A DNA stretch of 13,378 bases from Actinomycetota bacterium (GTDB lineage Bacteria; Actinomycetota; Actinomycetes; Nanopelagicales; Nanopelagicaceae). The stretch spans positions 1 through 13,378 of the forward strand of contig SXMA01000103.1 of assembly GCA_005777515.1 (NCBI GenBank), read 5' to 3'. This document shows, in pieces, positions 1 through 5,338 of the stretch. The position numbers and the translations under genes are program-made. The first letter of the stretch is position 1. Each line of letters opens with the position of its first letter. Under the pieces are notes generated by a model. That model had not been told where the DNA came from. It saw only the letters and a list, made by a program, of their open reading frames with translations, and ran no database searches.

Positions 1-377
1 CCAGGGAAGAGCTTGGTGCGAAAATCAGTGAGAATTCCAAAGGCATAAACTTCGATTCCAAGGCCATCAGCGATTCTGGCTAACTGCTCAACTTGCTCTG
101 GGGCGTAAAACTGGGCCTCATCGCAGATTACATAATCAATTCGTTTCCCCGTTGAGAGTTGGTCAACTACAAACTTATGAAGGTCCATCTCAAGTGATAC
201 TTCTAAAGCCTCTGAAGTCAACCCGAGACGAGATGAAATCTTTCCGCTTCCTGCTCGGTCACGATTGGTAAAGAGCAAACCAGCCCTTCCTCGGCTTTGA
301 TGATTGTGAGCGGTTTGAAGAGCTAACGTTGATTTGCCGCTATCCATGGTTCCGCAGTAATAAATCAGCTCTGCCAT
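1..377 (-). CDS. tdk: Thymidine kinase, type II (TK1-like), N-terminal 125 residues
   Basis: Thymidine kinase phosphorylates thymidine to dTMP with ATP in the cytosol (pyrimidine salvage). The gene starts at ATG 377 on the minus strand and runs off the left edge, so the C-terminal part (lasso region with the zinc cysteines and thymidine pocket) is not visible. Reading from the start, residues 9-17 are the P-loop GTMDSGKST, and residues 86-90 are DEAQF, holding the catalytic glutamate E87 typical of TK1-type enzymes. Residues 114-126 (GILTDFRTKLFPG) match the conserved strand-loop after it. A GGGGA stretch about 7 bases before the ATG could act as a Shine-Dalgarno. The gene lies 17 bp after the apt stop on the same strand, so the two are probably co-transcribed salvage genes. 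Family assignment is firm; only completeness is unknown. Confidence 0.95.
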   Translation of the reverse strand, partial: MAELIYYCGTMDSGKSTLALQTAHNHQSRGRAGLLFTNRDRAGSGKISSRLGLTSEALEVSLEMDLHKFVVDQLSTGKRIDYVICDEAQFYAPEQVEQLARIADGLGIEVYAFGILTDFRTKLFP

Positions 378-394
378 TTAATCGTCCCCAATAC

Positions 395-952
395 CTATGC
401 CTTTAGAAGCGAGATGATTCCAACCTCGCTATGAGTTTTGCTAATCAATTTTCGTCCTTGCAGGAATTCAATCTCAAGCATAAATAAATGTGCAATTACT
501 TTCGCTCCAGTTATCTCAACGAGGTCATGGCAGGCAAGAGCTGTTCCGCCGGTTGCTAGGACATCATCAACGATTATCACATTATCTGATTTATCAAGTA
601 GATCTTTATGAAGCTCTAGCGCATCAAAGCCATATTCTAGGGCATAATCTTTTCGATAAACATCTCTGGGTAACTTGCCCGGTTTTCTTACTGTTACAAA
701 ACCGATCTCTAAAGCTTTAGCAATTGCCCCGCCCAAAATGAATCCACGGCTCTCAATTCCGACTATCGCATCAACTTTTTTGTTAAGAGAGCGTATTGAT
801 CTGGCAAATTCATCAATAACTACTCCAAAGCCAACACCATCGGCAAGCAAAGGGGTGATGTCTTTGAATAAGATTCCCGGCTTTGGATAATCAGGGACAT
901 CGGCGATCAGAGATAGCGCCCGATCTAGCGGAGTCTGATTGCTTTGAGCCAC
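395..952 (-). CDS. apt: Adenine phosphoribosyltransferase
   Basis: The enzyme makes AMP from adenine and PRPP (purine salvage, cytosolic). The 185-residue length fits the family. Visible landmarks are the N-terminal YPKPGILFKDITPLL segment (22-36), ESRGF (67-71), the RKPGKLP flexible loop (89-95), and the PRPP-binding VIIVDDVLATGGT (125-137) with its acidic pair D129/D130. The start is GTG 952. There is no convincing Shine-Dalgarno; instead TACGCT sits 6 bases before the GTG, which fits a leaderless transcript. The gene lies 23 bp after tRNA-Leu on the same strand and 17 bp before thymidine kinase, so read-through from the tRNA promoter is also possible. In some Actinobacteria apt is linked to relA and secDF; here it is grouped with tdk instead. 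Confidence 0.97.
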   Translation of the reverse strand: MAQSNQTPLDRALSLIADVPDYPKPGILFKDITPLLADGVGFGVVIDEFARSIRSLNKKVDAIVGIESRGFILGGAIAKALEIGFVTVRKPGKLPRDVYRKDYALEYGFDALELHKDLLDKSDNVIIVDDVLATGGTALACHDLVEITGAKVIAHLFMLEIEFLQGRKLISKTHSEVGIISLLKA

Positions 953-964
953 GGCGGGAGCGTA
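953..964 (-). promoter_or_regulatory. Predicted leaderless promoter of apt (-10 TACGCT)
   Basis: On the minus strand TACGCT (959-964) is followed by exactly six bases and then the GTG start of apt at 952. This is the same TANNNT-N5-7-start layout seen before the other operon-head genes here. No -35 box is clear. It lies in the 23-bp gap after tRNA-Leu. Confidence 0.5.
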
Positions 965-975
965 TCTATAAAACG

Positions 976-1059
976 TGTCCGAGAGGGGACTTGAACCCCT
1001 AATCCCTTGCGGGAACTAACACCTCAAGCTAGCGCGTCTGCCAATTCCGCCACCCGGAC
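976..1059 (-). tRNA. tRNA-Leu, anticodon GAG
   Basis: The 84-nt minus-strand sequence folds as a class II tRNA. The acceptor stem GTCCGGG pairs with CTCGGAC (one G-T wobble), followed by discriminator A. The D-arm is GCG/CGC around a loop with TTGG. The anticodon stem is CTAGC/GTTAG with loop TTGAGGT, giving anticodon GAG (plus-strand 1023-1025), which reads CUC and CUU. A 15-nt variable arm forms a TCCC/GGGA stem as expected for leucine, and the T-arm is AGGGG-TTCAAGT-CCCCT. The 3' CCA is not encoded. A short T-run follows (about 970-973 on the minus strand) with no separate hairpin. The gene is divergent from the M20 peptidase gene and upstream of apt. Confidence 0.97.
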
Positions 1060-1069
1060 AATGCGGGCA

Positions 1070-1076
1070 TACTTTA
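1070..1076. promoter_or_regulatory. Overlapping divergent -10 elements for tRNA-Leu and the M20 peptidase
   Basis: The heptamer TACTTTA holds a plus-strand -10 (TACTTT, 1070-1075) five bases before the peptidase ATG at 1081, and a minus-strand -10 (TAAAGT, 1071-1076) about 11 bases before the mature tRNA 5' end at 1059. The 21-bp gap between the two genes leaves little room for any other core promoter. No -35 is clear on either side; each would fall inside the opposing gene. Confidence 0.5.
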
Positions 1077-1080
1077 GCCC

Positions 1081-2400
1081 ATGAAACTAACTGATGCCCA
1101 GCGCATAGAACTAGAAGAAGATGTAGTCAAGCTCTGCCAGGAATTGATTCAGATTCCAAGCGTTAATTTTGGCGAGGGCAAAGGTGACGAGGAAACGGCA
1201 GCCAAGTATGTGGTTGCCAAGATGAGAGAAGTTGGAATAGAGAGCAAGATTTATGAGAGCGCTCCTAAGAGGTGCTCAGTAGTTGCAAGGATTGAAGGAA
1301 GAGATAAATCAAGACCTGGTCTTGTCGTAAATGGTCATCTTGATGTGGTCCCAGCAAATGCAGCTGATTGGTCGGTAGATCCCTTCTCTGGAGCAATCAA
1401 AGATGGATGCATCTGGGGACGCGGCGCAGTTGATATGAAAAATATGGACGCAATGATTCTTGCAGTTATAAGACTCTGGGCTAGACATAACTATCAGCCG
1501 GAGCGAACCATCGTGATTGTTTTCTTTGGAGACGAAGAAGCTGGTGGCATATATGGATCAAGGTGGATGGCTGAGAAACATCCAGAGGTATTTGCAGGAT
1601 GCAGCGAAACAATTTCTGAAGTTGGCGGTTTCTCCCTAACTCTGCTTTCGGGTAAGCGTGTTTATGCAATCGAAGCTTCTCAAAAGGGAATCGAGTGGAT
1701 GAAGATTACGGCAGAGGGAGTTGCAGGTCATGGCTCGATGGTCAATGACGCAAATGCTGTAACTCGCCTGACAGAGGCGATAGCAAAGATTGGGAACCAT
1801 ACCTGGCCGCAGAGAATTACCAAAACCAGTGATCTCTTCTTTCAGAAGATCTCGGAGCTTTCTGGAAAACCATATGATAAAAATAATCTGCAACCGCTGA
1901 TTGATGAAGTTGGCCCGATGGGCAAGATGATTGGCGCAACGCTTTGTAACACCACAAATCCCACGATGCTTGAGGCTGGATACAAAGCCAATGTGATTCC
2001 GCAGAGTGCAAGCGCAGTTGTTGATGGCAGGACGTTGCCAGGCTATGAAAAAGAGCTTCTCGACACTGTTAAATCTTTAGTTGGCGAGCATGTCAAGGTT
2101 GAAAGCCTGGTCTCTGATATCCCGCTAGAGGTTGAATTTGGCGGACCACTTGTTGATGCCATGATTGCAGCGATCAAGTCAGAGGATCCAGATGGAATTC
2201 CAATTCCATATCTTCTAAGTGGTGGCACTGATAACAAAGCTCTAGCAAAACTTGGAATTGTCGGTTATGGCTTTAGTCCGCTTAAGCTGCCACCAGATCT
2301 TGATTTCACTGGTTTATTTCATGGAATTGATGAGAGGGTGCCAATAGATTCATTGCAGTTTGGCGCAAGAACTCTCTTTCACTTCCTTGTTAATGCCTAG
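1081..2400 (+). CDS. M20 family zinc metallopeptidase (dipeptidase/DapE-like)
   Basis: The product is a 439-residue cytosolic di-zinc hydrolase of the M20/ArgE/DapE/carboxypeptidase G2 clan, which cleaves an amide or peptide bond at a terminal residue; the substrate cannot be read from sequence. The catalytic domain shows HLDVVP (86-91: metal H86, catalytic-region D88), GAVDMK with bridging D118, DEE (151-153: general base E152, metal E153), a later acidic ligand near E180, and FHGIDERV with H414. The dimerisation domain is inserted at about 200-310 and carries AGHGS with H217. All metal sites appear intact. The ATG at 1081 has no Shine-Dalgarno and follows a TACTTT -10 by five bases, so a leaderless mRNA is likely. 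The stop overlaps the stop of the convergent aldo/keto reductase. From memory, a related M20 gene (Rv2141c, named dapE2) lies near this region in M. tuberculosis; a DapE role is not supported by sequence alone. Confidence 0.92.
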   Translation: MKLTDAQRIELEEDVVKLCQELIQIPSVNFGEGKGDEETAAKYVVAKMREVGIESKIYESAPKRCSVVARIEGRDKSRPGLVVNGHLDVVPANAADWSVDPFSGAIKDGCIWGRGAVDMKNMDAMILAVIRLWARHNYQPERTIVIVFFGDEEAGGIYGSRWMAEKHPEVFAGCSETISEVGGFSLTLLSGKRVYAIEASQKGIEWMKITAEGVAGHGSMVNDANAVTRLTEAIAKIGNHTWPQRITKTSDLFFQKISELSGKPYDKNNLQPLIDEVGPMGKMIGATLCNTTNPTMLEAGYKANVIPQSASAVVDGRTLPGYEKELLDTVKSLVGEHVKVESLVSDIPLEVEFGGPLVDAMIAAIKSEDPDGIPIPYLLSGGTDNKALAKLGIVGYGFSPLKLPPDLDFTGLFHGIDERVPIDSLQFGARTLFHFLVNA

Positions 2401-3344
2401 ATAACACTTATCTCATCAAGTGCTTCGCGAACTGGAACCGGCAGAGTTACTGACTCAGCGCTTAGGGCTCCGCGCAGCTGCGCTCCGGTCCTAGCTCCAA
2501 TAATTGCCGATGTAACTCCAGGACAATCTCTTACCCAGGCAAGTGAAACCTCAAGTGGCGATAGTCCAAGGCCATCGGATGCAACCATTACCGCTTCAAC
2601 TATCTTTCGTGAGCGCTCATCTAAATACGGCTCAATAAATGATGAGAAGTGTGGAGATGCTCCCCTTGAATCAGAGGGAAGCCCCGATCGATATTTACCA
2701 GTTAGTACTCCGCGGCCCAAGGGAGACCAGGCAAGTACTCCAACTTCTAACTGCCTAGATGCTGGCAAAATCTCTCTTTCAATTCGTCTATTGAGCAATG
2801 AGTATTCATTCTGAGTGCTGATAATCGGAGCTTTACCAAAGATTGGATTCTGCAGGGTCACAGCCCTTGCTAATTGCCAGCCGGCAAAATTTGAGATTCC
2901 AACATGCCTAGCCCTTCCAGTACTCACCGCGTAATCAAGAGCGCTTAATACTTCCTCTAATGGCGTCTTTTCGTCCCAGGTGTGAATCTGCCAGAGATCA
3001 ACATAATCTGTCCTTAAGTGCGATAGCGATCGATCAAGATCTGCAATGAGTGAAGTTCGAGAGTTATCTACAACTCTCTCTCCGCTTTTAAAAGAAATTC
3101 CAGCCTTTGTTGCGATGACGATCTCATCCCTTGGGACCATAACCCCGAGAAATCCGCCTAGAACTCGTTCAGCATCGCCGTTGCCATAAACAGCTGCGGT
3201 GTCTACGAAATTTCCGCCGGCATCTAGATAAAAGCGGAGTTGCTCTGCTGCTTCATGCTCATCGGTATCCCGACCCCAGGTCATTGTGCCCAGGGCAAGA
3301 CGGGAGACTCTAACCCCACTACGACCTAACTGGCGCAACTCCAT
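2397..3344 (-). CDS. Aldo/keto reductase
   Basis: The 315-residue protein is a full-length (beta/alpha)8-barrel NAD(P)H-dependent oxidoreductase acting on aldehydes or ketones; the substrate is unknown. The catalytic tetrad is visible: D48 in FVDTA, Y53 in AVYGNG, K80 in ATKAG and H121 in WQIHTWD. SNF (151-153) and SPLGRGVLTGKY (207-218) are family signatures, and IIGART with Q289 marks the cofactor-binding end. The ATG at 3344 is preceded on the minus strand by TAGGGT and six bases, predicting a leaderless transcript. The gene is divergent from the histidine phosphatase gene and convergent with the M20 peptidase, sharing a CTAG at which both genes stop. No link between its function and its neighbours is apparent. 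Confidence 0.95.
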   Translation of the reverse strand: MELRQLGRSGVRVSRLALGTMTWGRDTDEHEAAEQLRFYLDAGGNFVDTAAVYGNGDAERVLGGFLGVMVPRDEIVIATKAGISFKSGERVVDNSRTSLIADLDRSLSHLRTDYVDLWQIHTWDEKTPLEEVLSALDYAVSTGRARHVGISNFAGWQLARAVTLQNPIFGKAPIISTQNEYSLLNRRIEREILPASRQLEVGVLAWSPLGRGVLTGKYRSGLPSDSRGASPHFSSFIEPYLDERSRKIVEAVMVASDGLGLSPLEVSLAWVRDCPGVTSAIIGARTGAQLRGALSAESVTLPVPVREALDEISVI

Positions 3345-3356
3345 GTGTTGACCCTA
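3345..3356 (-). promoter_or_regulatory. Predicted leaderless promoter of the aldo/keto reductase (-10 TAGGGT)
   Basis: TAGGGT on the minus strand (3351-3356) ends six bases before the ATG at 3344. There is no purine-rich Shine-Dalgarno in the spacer CAACAC. Confidence 0.5.
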
Positions 3357-3363
3357 GCAAAGA

Positions 3364-3380
3364 TACTTCGAAAAGAAGTA
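3364..3380. repeat. Inverted repeat TACTTC-N5-GAAGTA in divergent intergenic region
   Basis: This is a perfect 6-bp inverted repeat with a 5-bp spacer, lying between the -10 elements of the divergent aldo/keto reductase and histidine phosphatase genes. It is placed where an operator could affect both promoters. No T-tract follows and it lies between divergent genes, so it is not a terminator. Confidence 0.4.
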
Positions 3381-3395
3381 GAAGCCTGAAAGAGA

Positions 3396-3408
3396 TAATC
3401 TTATGACT
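3396..3408 (+). promoter_or_regulatory. Predicted leaderless promoter of the histidine phosphatase operon (-10 TAATCT)
   Basis: TAATCT (3396-3401; the overlapping GATAAT is at 3394-3399) lies seven bases before ATG 3409, the same hexamer and spacing as before the pafB-like gene at 13062. The earlier in-frame ATG at 3403 is only one base from the hexamer and would probably lie upstream of the transcript start. Confidence 0.5.
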
Positions 3409-4074
3409 ATGACAACTTTCCTACTTCTTCGTCATGCCCATTCAACAGCAAACAATGAAGGAGTACTTGCAGGGCAGTTAGAGGGAATCGGACTTTCTAA
3501 AGATGGGCTTGCCCAGGTAAGAAAACTTACTTACTCTTTTGAGAATCTCAAGATTAATCGAATTATTTCAAGCCCAATGCAGCGATGCCTTGAGACCGTG
3601 GAAGGGCTAGCCAGATTACAAAAGAAGCGGGTACTAATCGATGAGCGCTTAATCGAAATGAATTACGGCTTATGGAGTGGAGAGAAACTCAAGAAATTGA
3701 GCAAATTGAGGGAATGGAAGGTTATCCAGGCAAAACCATCCACATTTAGATTCCCGCAAGGGGAGAGCTTTAAGGAACTTGAAAAAAGGATTGAGTCACT
3801 GCTTATAGATTTGTCCAGAAAATATCCTAAAGAAACAATCCTTCTCATCACCCACGGAGATGTAATAAAGATCGCCGCAAGCCTGACGGTTGGCTCAGGT
3901 CTTGATAATTTTCAAAAGTTTGCCGTTGACCCATGCTCTCTAACAACGCTTTCGTGGGGCTCTAAGAGTCGCATCTTGCTTACCTTCAACCAGAAGATTG
4001 TCGATATCAAATCAAACAAAAAGAAGCGAAGAAGAGCAGGCAGTACTTTGGGTGGTTCAACAGATGTCGCATAG
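3409..4074 (+). CDS. Histidine phosphatase superfamily protein (MSMEG_4193-like)
   Basis: The protein belongs to the phosphoglycerate-mutase-like phosphatases that use a phosphohistidine intermediate; its substrate is unknown. Numbered from ATG 3409 (221 residues), the motifs are LLLRHAHST with R8 and nucleophile H9, SSPMQRC with R59, an EMNYGLWSG segment with E83, and ITHGD with H149, a complete active site. The usual RHG is RHA here. The C-terminus ends in a basic KSNKKKRRR stretch (201-209). ATG 3403 is in frame two codons earlier, but ATG 3409 gives the usual short N-terminus and fits the TAATCT -10 by a 7-base gap. The 3' end overlaps the DUF3090 gene by 11 bp, so the genes are translationally linked. 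In other Actinobacteria (from memory) this gene, DUF3090, SCO1664-family and mshC occur together, suggesting a shared role near mycothiol or an unknown phosphoryl pathway. Confidence 0.9.
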   Translation: MTTFLLLRHAHSTANNEGVLAGQLEGIGLSKDGLAQVRKLTYSFENLKINRIISSPMQRCLETVEGLARLQKKRVLIDERLIEMNYGLWSGEKLKKLSKLREWKVIQAKPSTFRFPQGESFKELEKRIESLLIDLSRKYPKETILLITHGDVIKIAASLTVGSGLDNFQKFAVDPCSLTTLSWGSKSRILLTFNQKIVDIKSNKKKRRRAGSTLGGSTDVA

Positions 4075-4597
4075 ACGAATCTATAACCTAGATGAGGTTG
4101 ATCGATTCATTTTAGGCACTGTTGGTCAACCAGGAGAGCGTGAGTTCTACATTCAAGTAAAGAAGGCTGGGCAGGTTTTCTCATTTGCCCTTGAAAAAGC
4201 GCAGGCTCAAGCACTTACTGATCGCTTTAAAGAGATGCTTCGAGAGGTGAAAAGCAGCGAGGGGGCAGCTCCCAGAGATAACGAAGCACTTGATATGCCA
4301 ATTGAATCTGAATTCACTCTTGGGGTTATGGCTCTGACCTGGCAGACAGATTCTCAAATGATTAGATTCGAAGGTCAAGCTATTACCGGCGATCAAAGTG
4401 AAGAAGTTATCTTTGAGGAGCTAGTAAGTGATGAAACAGAGGGAGCCCCTGCCATCCTTCGAATTCGGATTACGCCATCGCAAGCCCGTAGCTTCATAGA
4501 CCGAGCCTCAAGTGTGATTAAAGCCGGACGACCTCCTTGCATGTTCTGTGGCGCTCCAATAAATCCAGATGGCCATATCTGCCCCAGAATGAATTAA
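4064..4597 (+). CDS. DUF3090 family protein with C-terminal zinc-ribbon-like motif
   Basis: This is a 177-residue protein of unknown function from a family largely confined to Actinobacteria. The start at ATG 4064 gives the family-like opening MSHRRIYNLDEVDRF, then the conserved FILGTVGQPGEREFYIQ (15-31) and SFALEKAQ (40-47). The C-terminus has C159-x2-C162 and H171-x-C173, which could bind one zinc ion. A longer reading from ATG 3998 would overlap the phosphatase gene by 77 bp and adds unconserved residues, so it was not chosen. A GGTGG about 8 bases before 4064 may serve as Shine-Dalgarno. The gene overlaps the upstream phosphatase by 11 bp and abuts the downstream SCO1664-family gene with no gap, so the three are tightly co-translated. 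No enzymatic motif is visible. Confidence 0.88.
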   Translation: MSHRRIYNLDEVDRFILGTVGQPGEREFYIQVKKAGQVFSFALEKAQAQALTDRFKEMLREVKSSEGAAPRDNEALDMPIESEFTLGVMALTWQTDSQMIRFEGQAITGDQSEEVIFEELVSDETEGAPAILRIRITPSQARSFIDRASSVIKAGRPPCMFCGAPINPDGHICPRMN

Positions 4598-5299
4598 ATG
4601 CTGAGCAAAGAAGATCTAATTTCAGGTGAATTGCTAGTTGAAGGCCGTTTGGTTGATGCATCAAATGCAACTCTCTTCGGAAGAGTTCTAACAAGTGATA
4701 AATCTAGTTTCGCCGTTGTCTATAAACCAATCGCCGGGGAGAGAGCGCTATGGGATTTTGCAGATGGAAATCTTGCTTCAAGAGAAGTGGCCTCATATCT
4801 AATTAGCGAGATAGGACAATTCAATTGTGTCCCATTGACGGTGATGAGAGATGGCCCTTTTGGCATGGGCGCGGTGCAGCAGTGGATTGATTTAAGTCAA
4901 GATCTTGATTTGATTGCTATTGGTCAGCAGTCCATTCCAGCAATAAGAAACATTGCGCTATTTGATGTCGTGATTAACAATACAGATAGAAAATTTGGGC
5001 ACATTCTTCCAATTTCAGACTCAGAGATTCTCGGCTGTGATCATGGTTTAACCTTTCATGAAGAATTTAAATTGAGAACTGTGCTCTGGCAATACGCCGG
5101 CCAGCAGCTAGTTGAAGATGAAATCAAAAAGCTTGCGGCGCTAAAGGTTCGCATTGGGGGCGACTCTCTGGCTGCTTTTGAAGAATTAATCACTAAAGAT
5201 GAAATTGATTCTCTTCTAGAGCGGATCGATATGCTGATTTCAGAGGGATTTCCTTATCCATCGGAGCAATGGCCCGCAGTGCCTTGGCCTCCAGTATGA
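4598..5299 (+). CDS. SCO1664-family, kinase-like-fold protein
   Basis: The 233-residue protein resembles the actinobacterial SCO1664 family, distantly like phosphatidylinositol/HipA-type kinases; no substrate is known. Kinase-like landmarks are present: a lysine in VVYKPIAGERALWDF (K43, candidate ATP lysine), a glutamate in ASREVASYL (E63, candidate partner), a catalytic-loop-like LFDVVINNTDRKFGH (121-135, with D123, N127, N128, D130) and a metal-binding-like CDHG (147-150, with D148 in the place of the DFG aspartate). The ATG follows the DUF3090 stop with no intervening base, so translation is probably coupled. The neighbouring histidine phosphatase makes a kinase/phosphatase pairing possible, which is inference only. 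The tail is proline- and tryptophan-rich (WPAVPWPPV). Family call firm; activity unproven. Confidence 0.85.
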   Translation: MLSKEDLISGELLVEGRLVDASNATLFGRVLTSDKSSFAVVYKPIAGERALWDFADGNLASREVASYLISEIGQFNCVPLTVMRDGPFGMGAVQQWIDLSQDLDLIAIGQQSIPAIRNIALFDVVINNTDRKFGHILPISDSEILGCDHGLTFHEEFKLRTVLWQYAGQQLVEDEIKKLAALKVRIGGDSLAAFEELITKDEIDSLLERIDMLISEGFPYPSEQWPAVPWPPV

Positions 5300-5326
5300 G
5301 CGTGGATAAAAGCTTTCAAGGATTTG

Positions 5327-5338
5327 TAGGCTAGGGCC
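5327..5338 (+). promoter_or_regulatory. Predicted leaderless promoter of mshC (-10 TAGGCT)
   Basis: TAGGCT (5327-5332) is followed by six bases and then the GTG start at 5339. The 19 bases from 5323 to 5341 match those ahead of the FKBP gene at 16 of 19 positions. The promoter would let mshC be expressed separately from the three genes upstream, 39 bp after the SCO1664-family stop. Confidence 0.55.

Noticed and set aside
490-890. Plus-strand open frames opposite apt
   Set aside because: Low-complexity shadow translations antisense to a clear enzyme gene, with no family motifs and no promoter-like start.
965-975. Possible intrinsic terminator after tRNA-Leu
   Set aside because: A short T-run is present but no hairpin apart from the tRNA itself, and apt begins 23 bp later, so read-through is likely.
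1065-1080. GGGC-N8-GCCC inverted repeat around the tRNA/peptidase -10
   Set aside because: Arms of only 4 bp, easily chance; the shared -10 heptamer explains the region better.
3998-4063. 22-residue N-terminal extension of the DUF3090 protein
   Set aside because: It is encoded within the phosphatase gene and unlike the family N-terminus; ATG 4064 has a GGTGG upstream and the expected opening.
5300-5338. Terminator or small RNA between the SCO1664-family gene and mshC
   Set aside because: Only 39 bp with an AAGCTT palindrome and no T-tract; the promoter-like TAGGCT accounts for the sequence.
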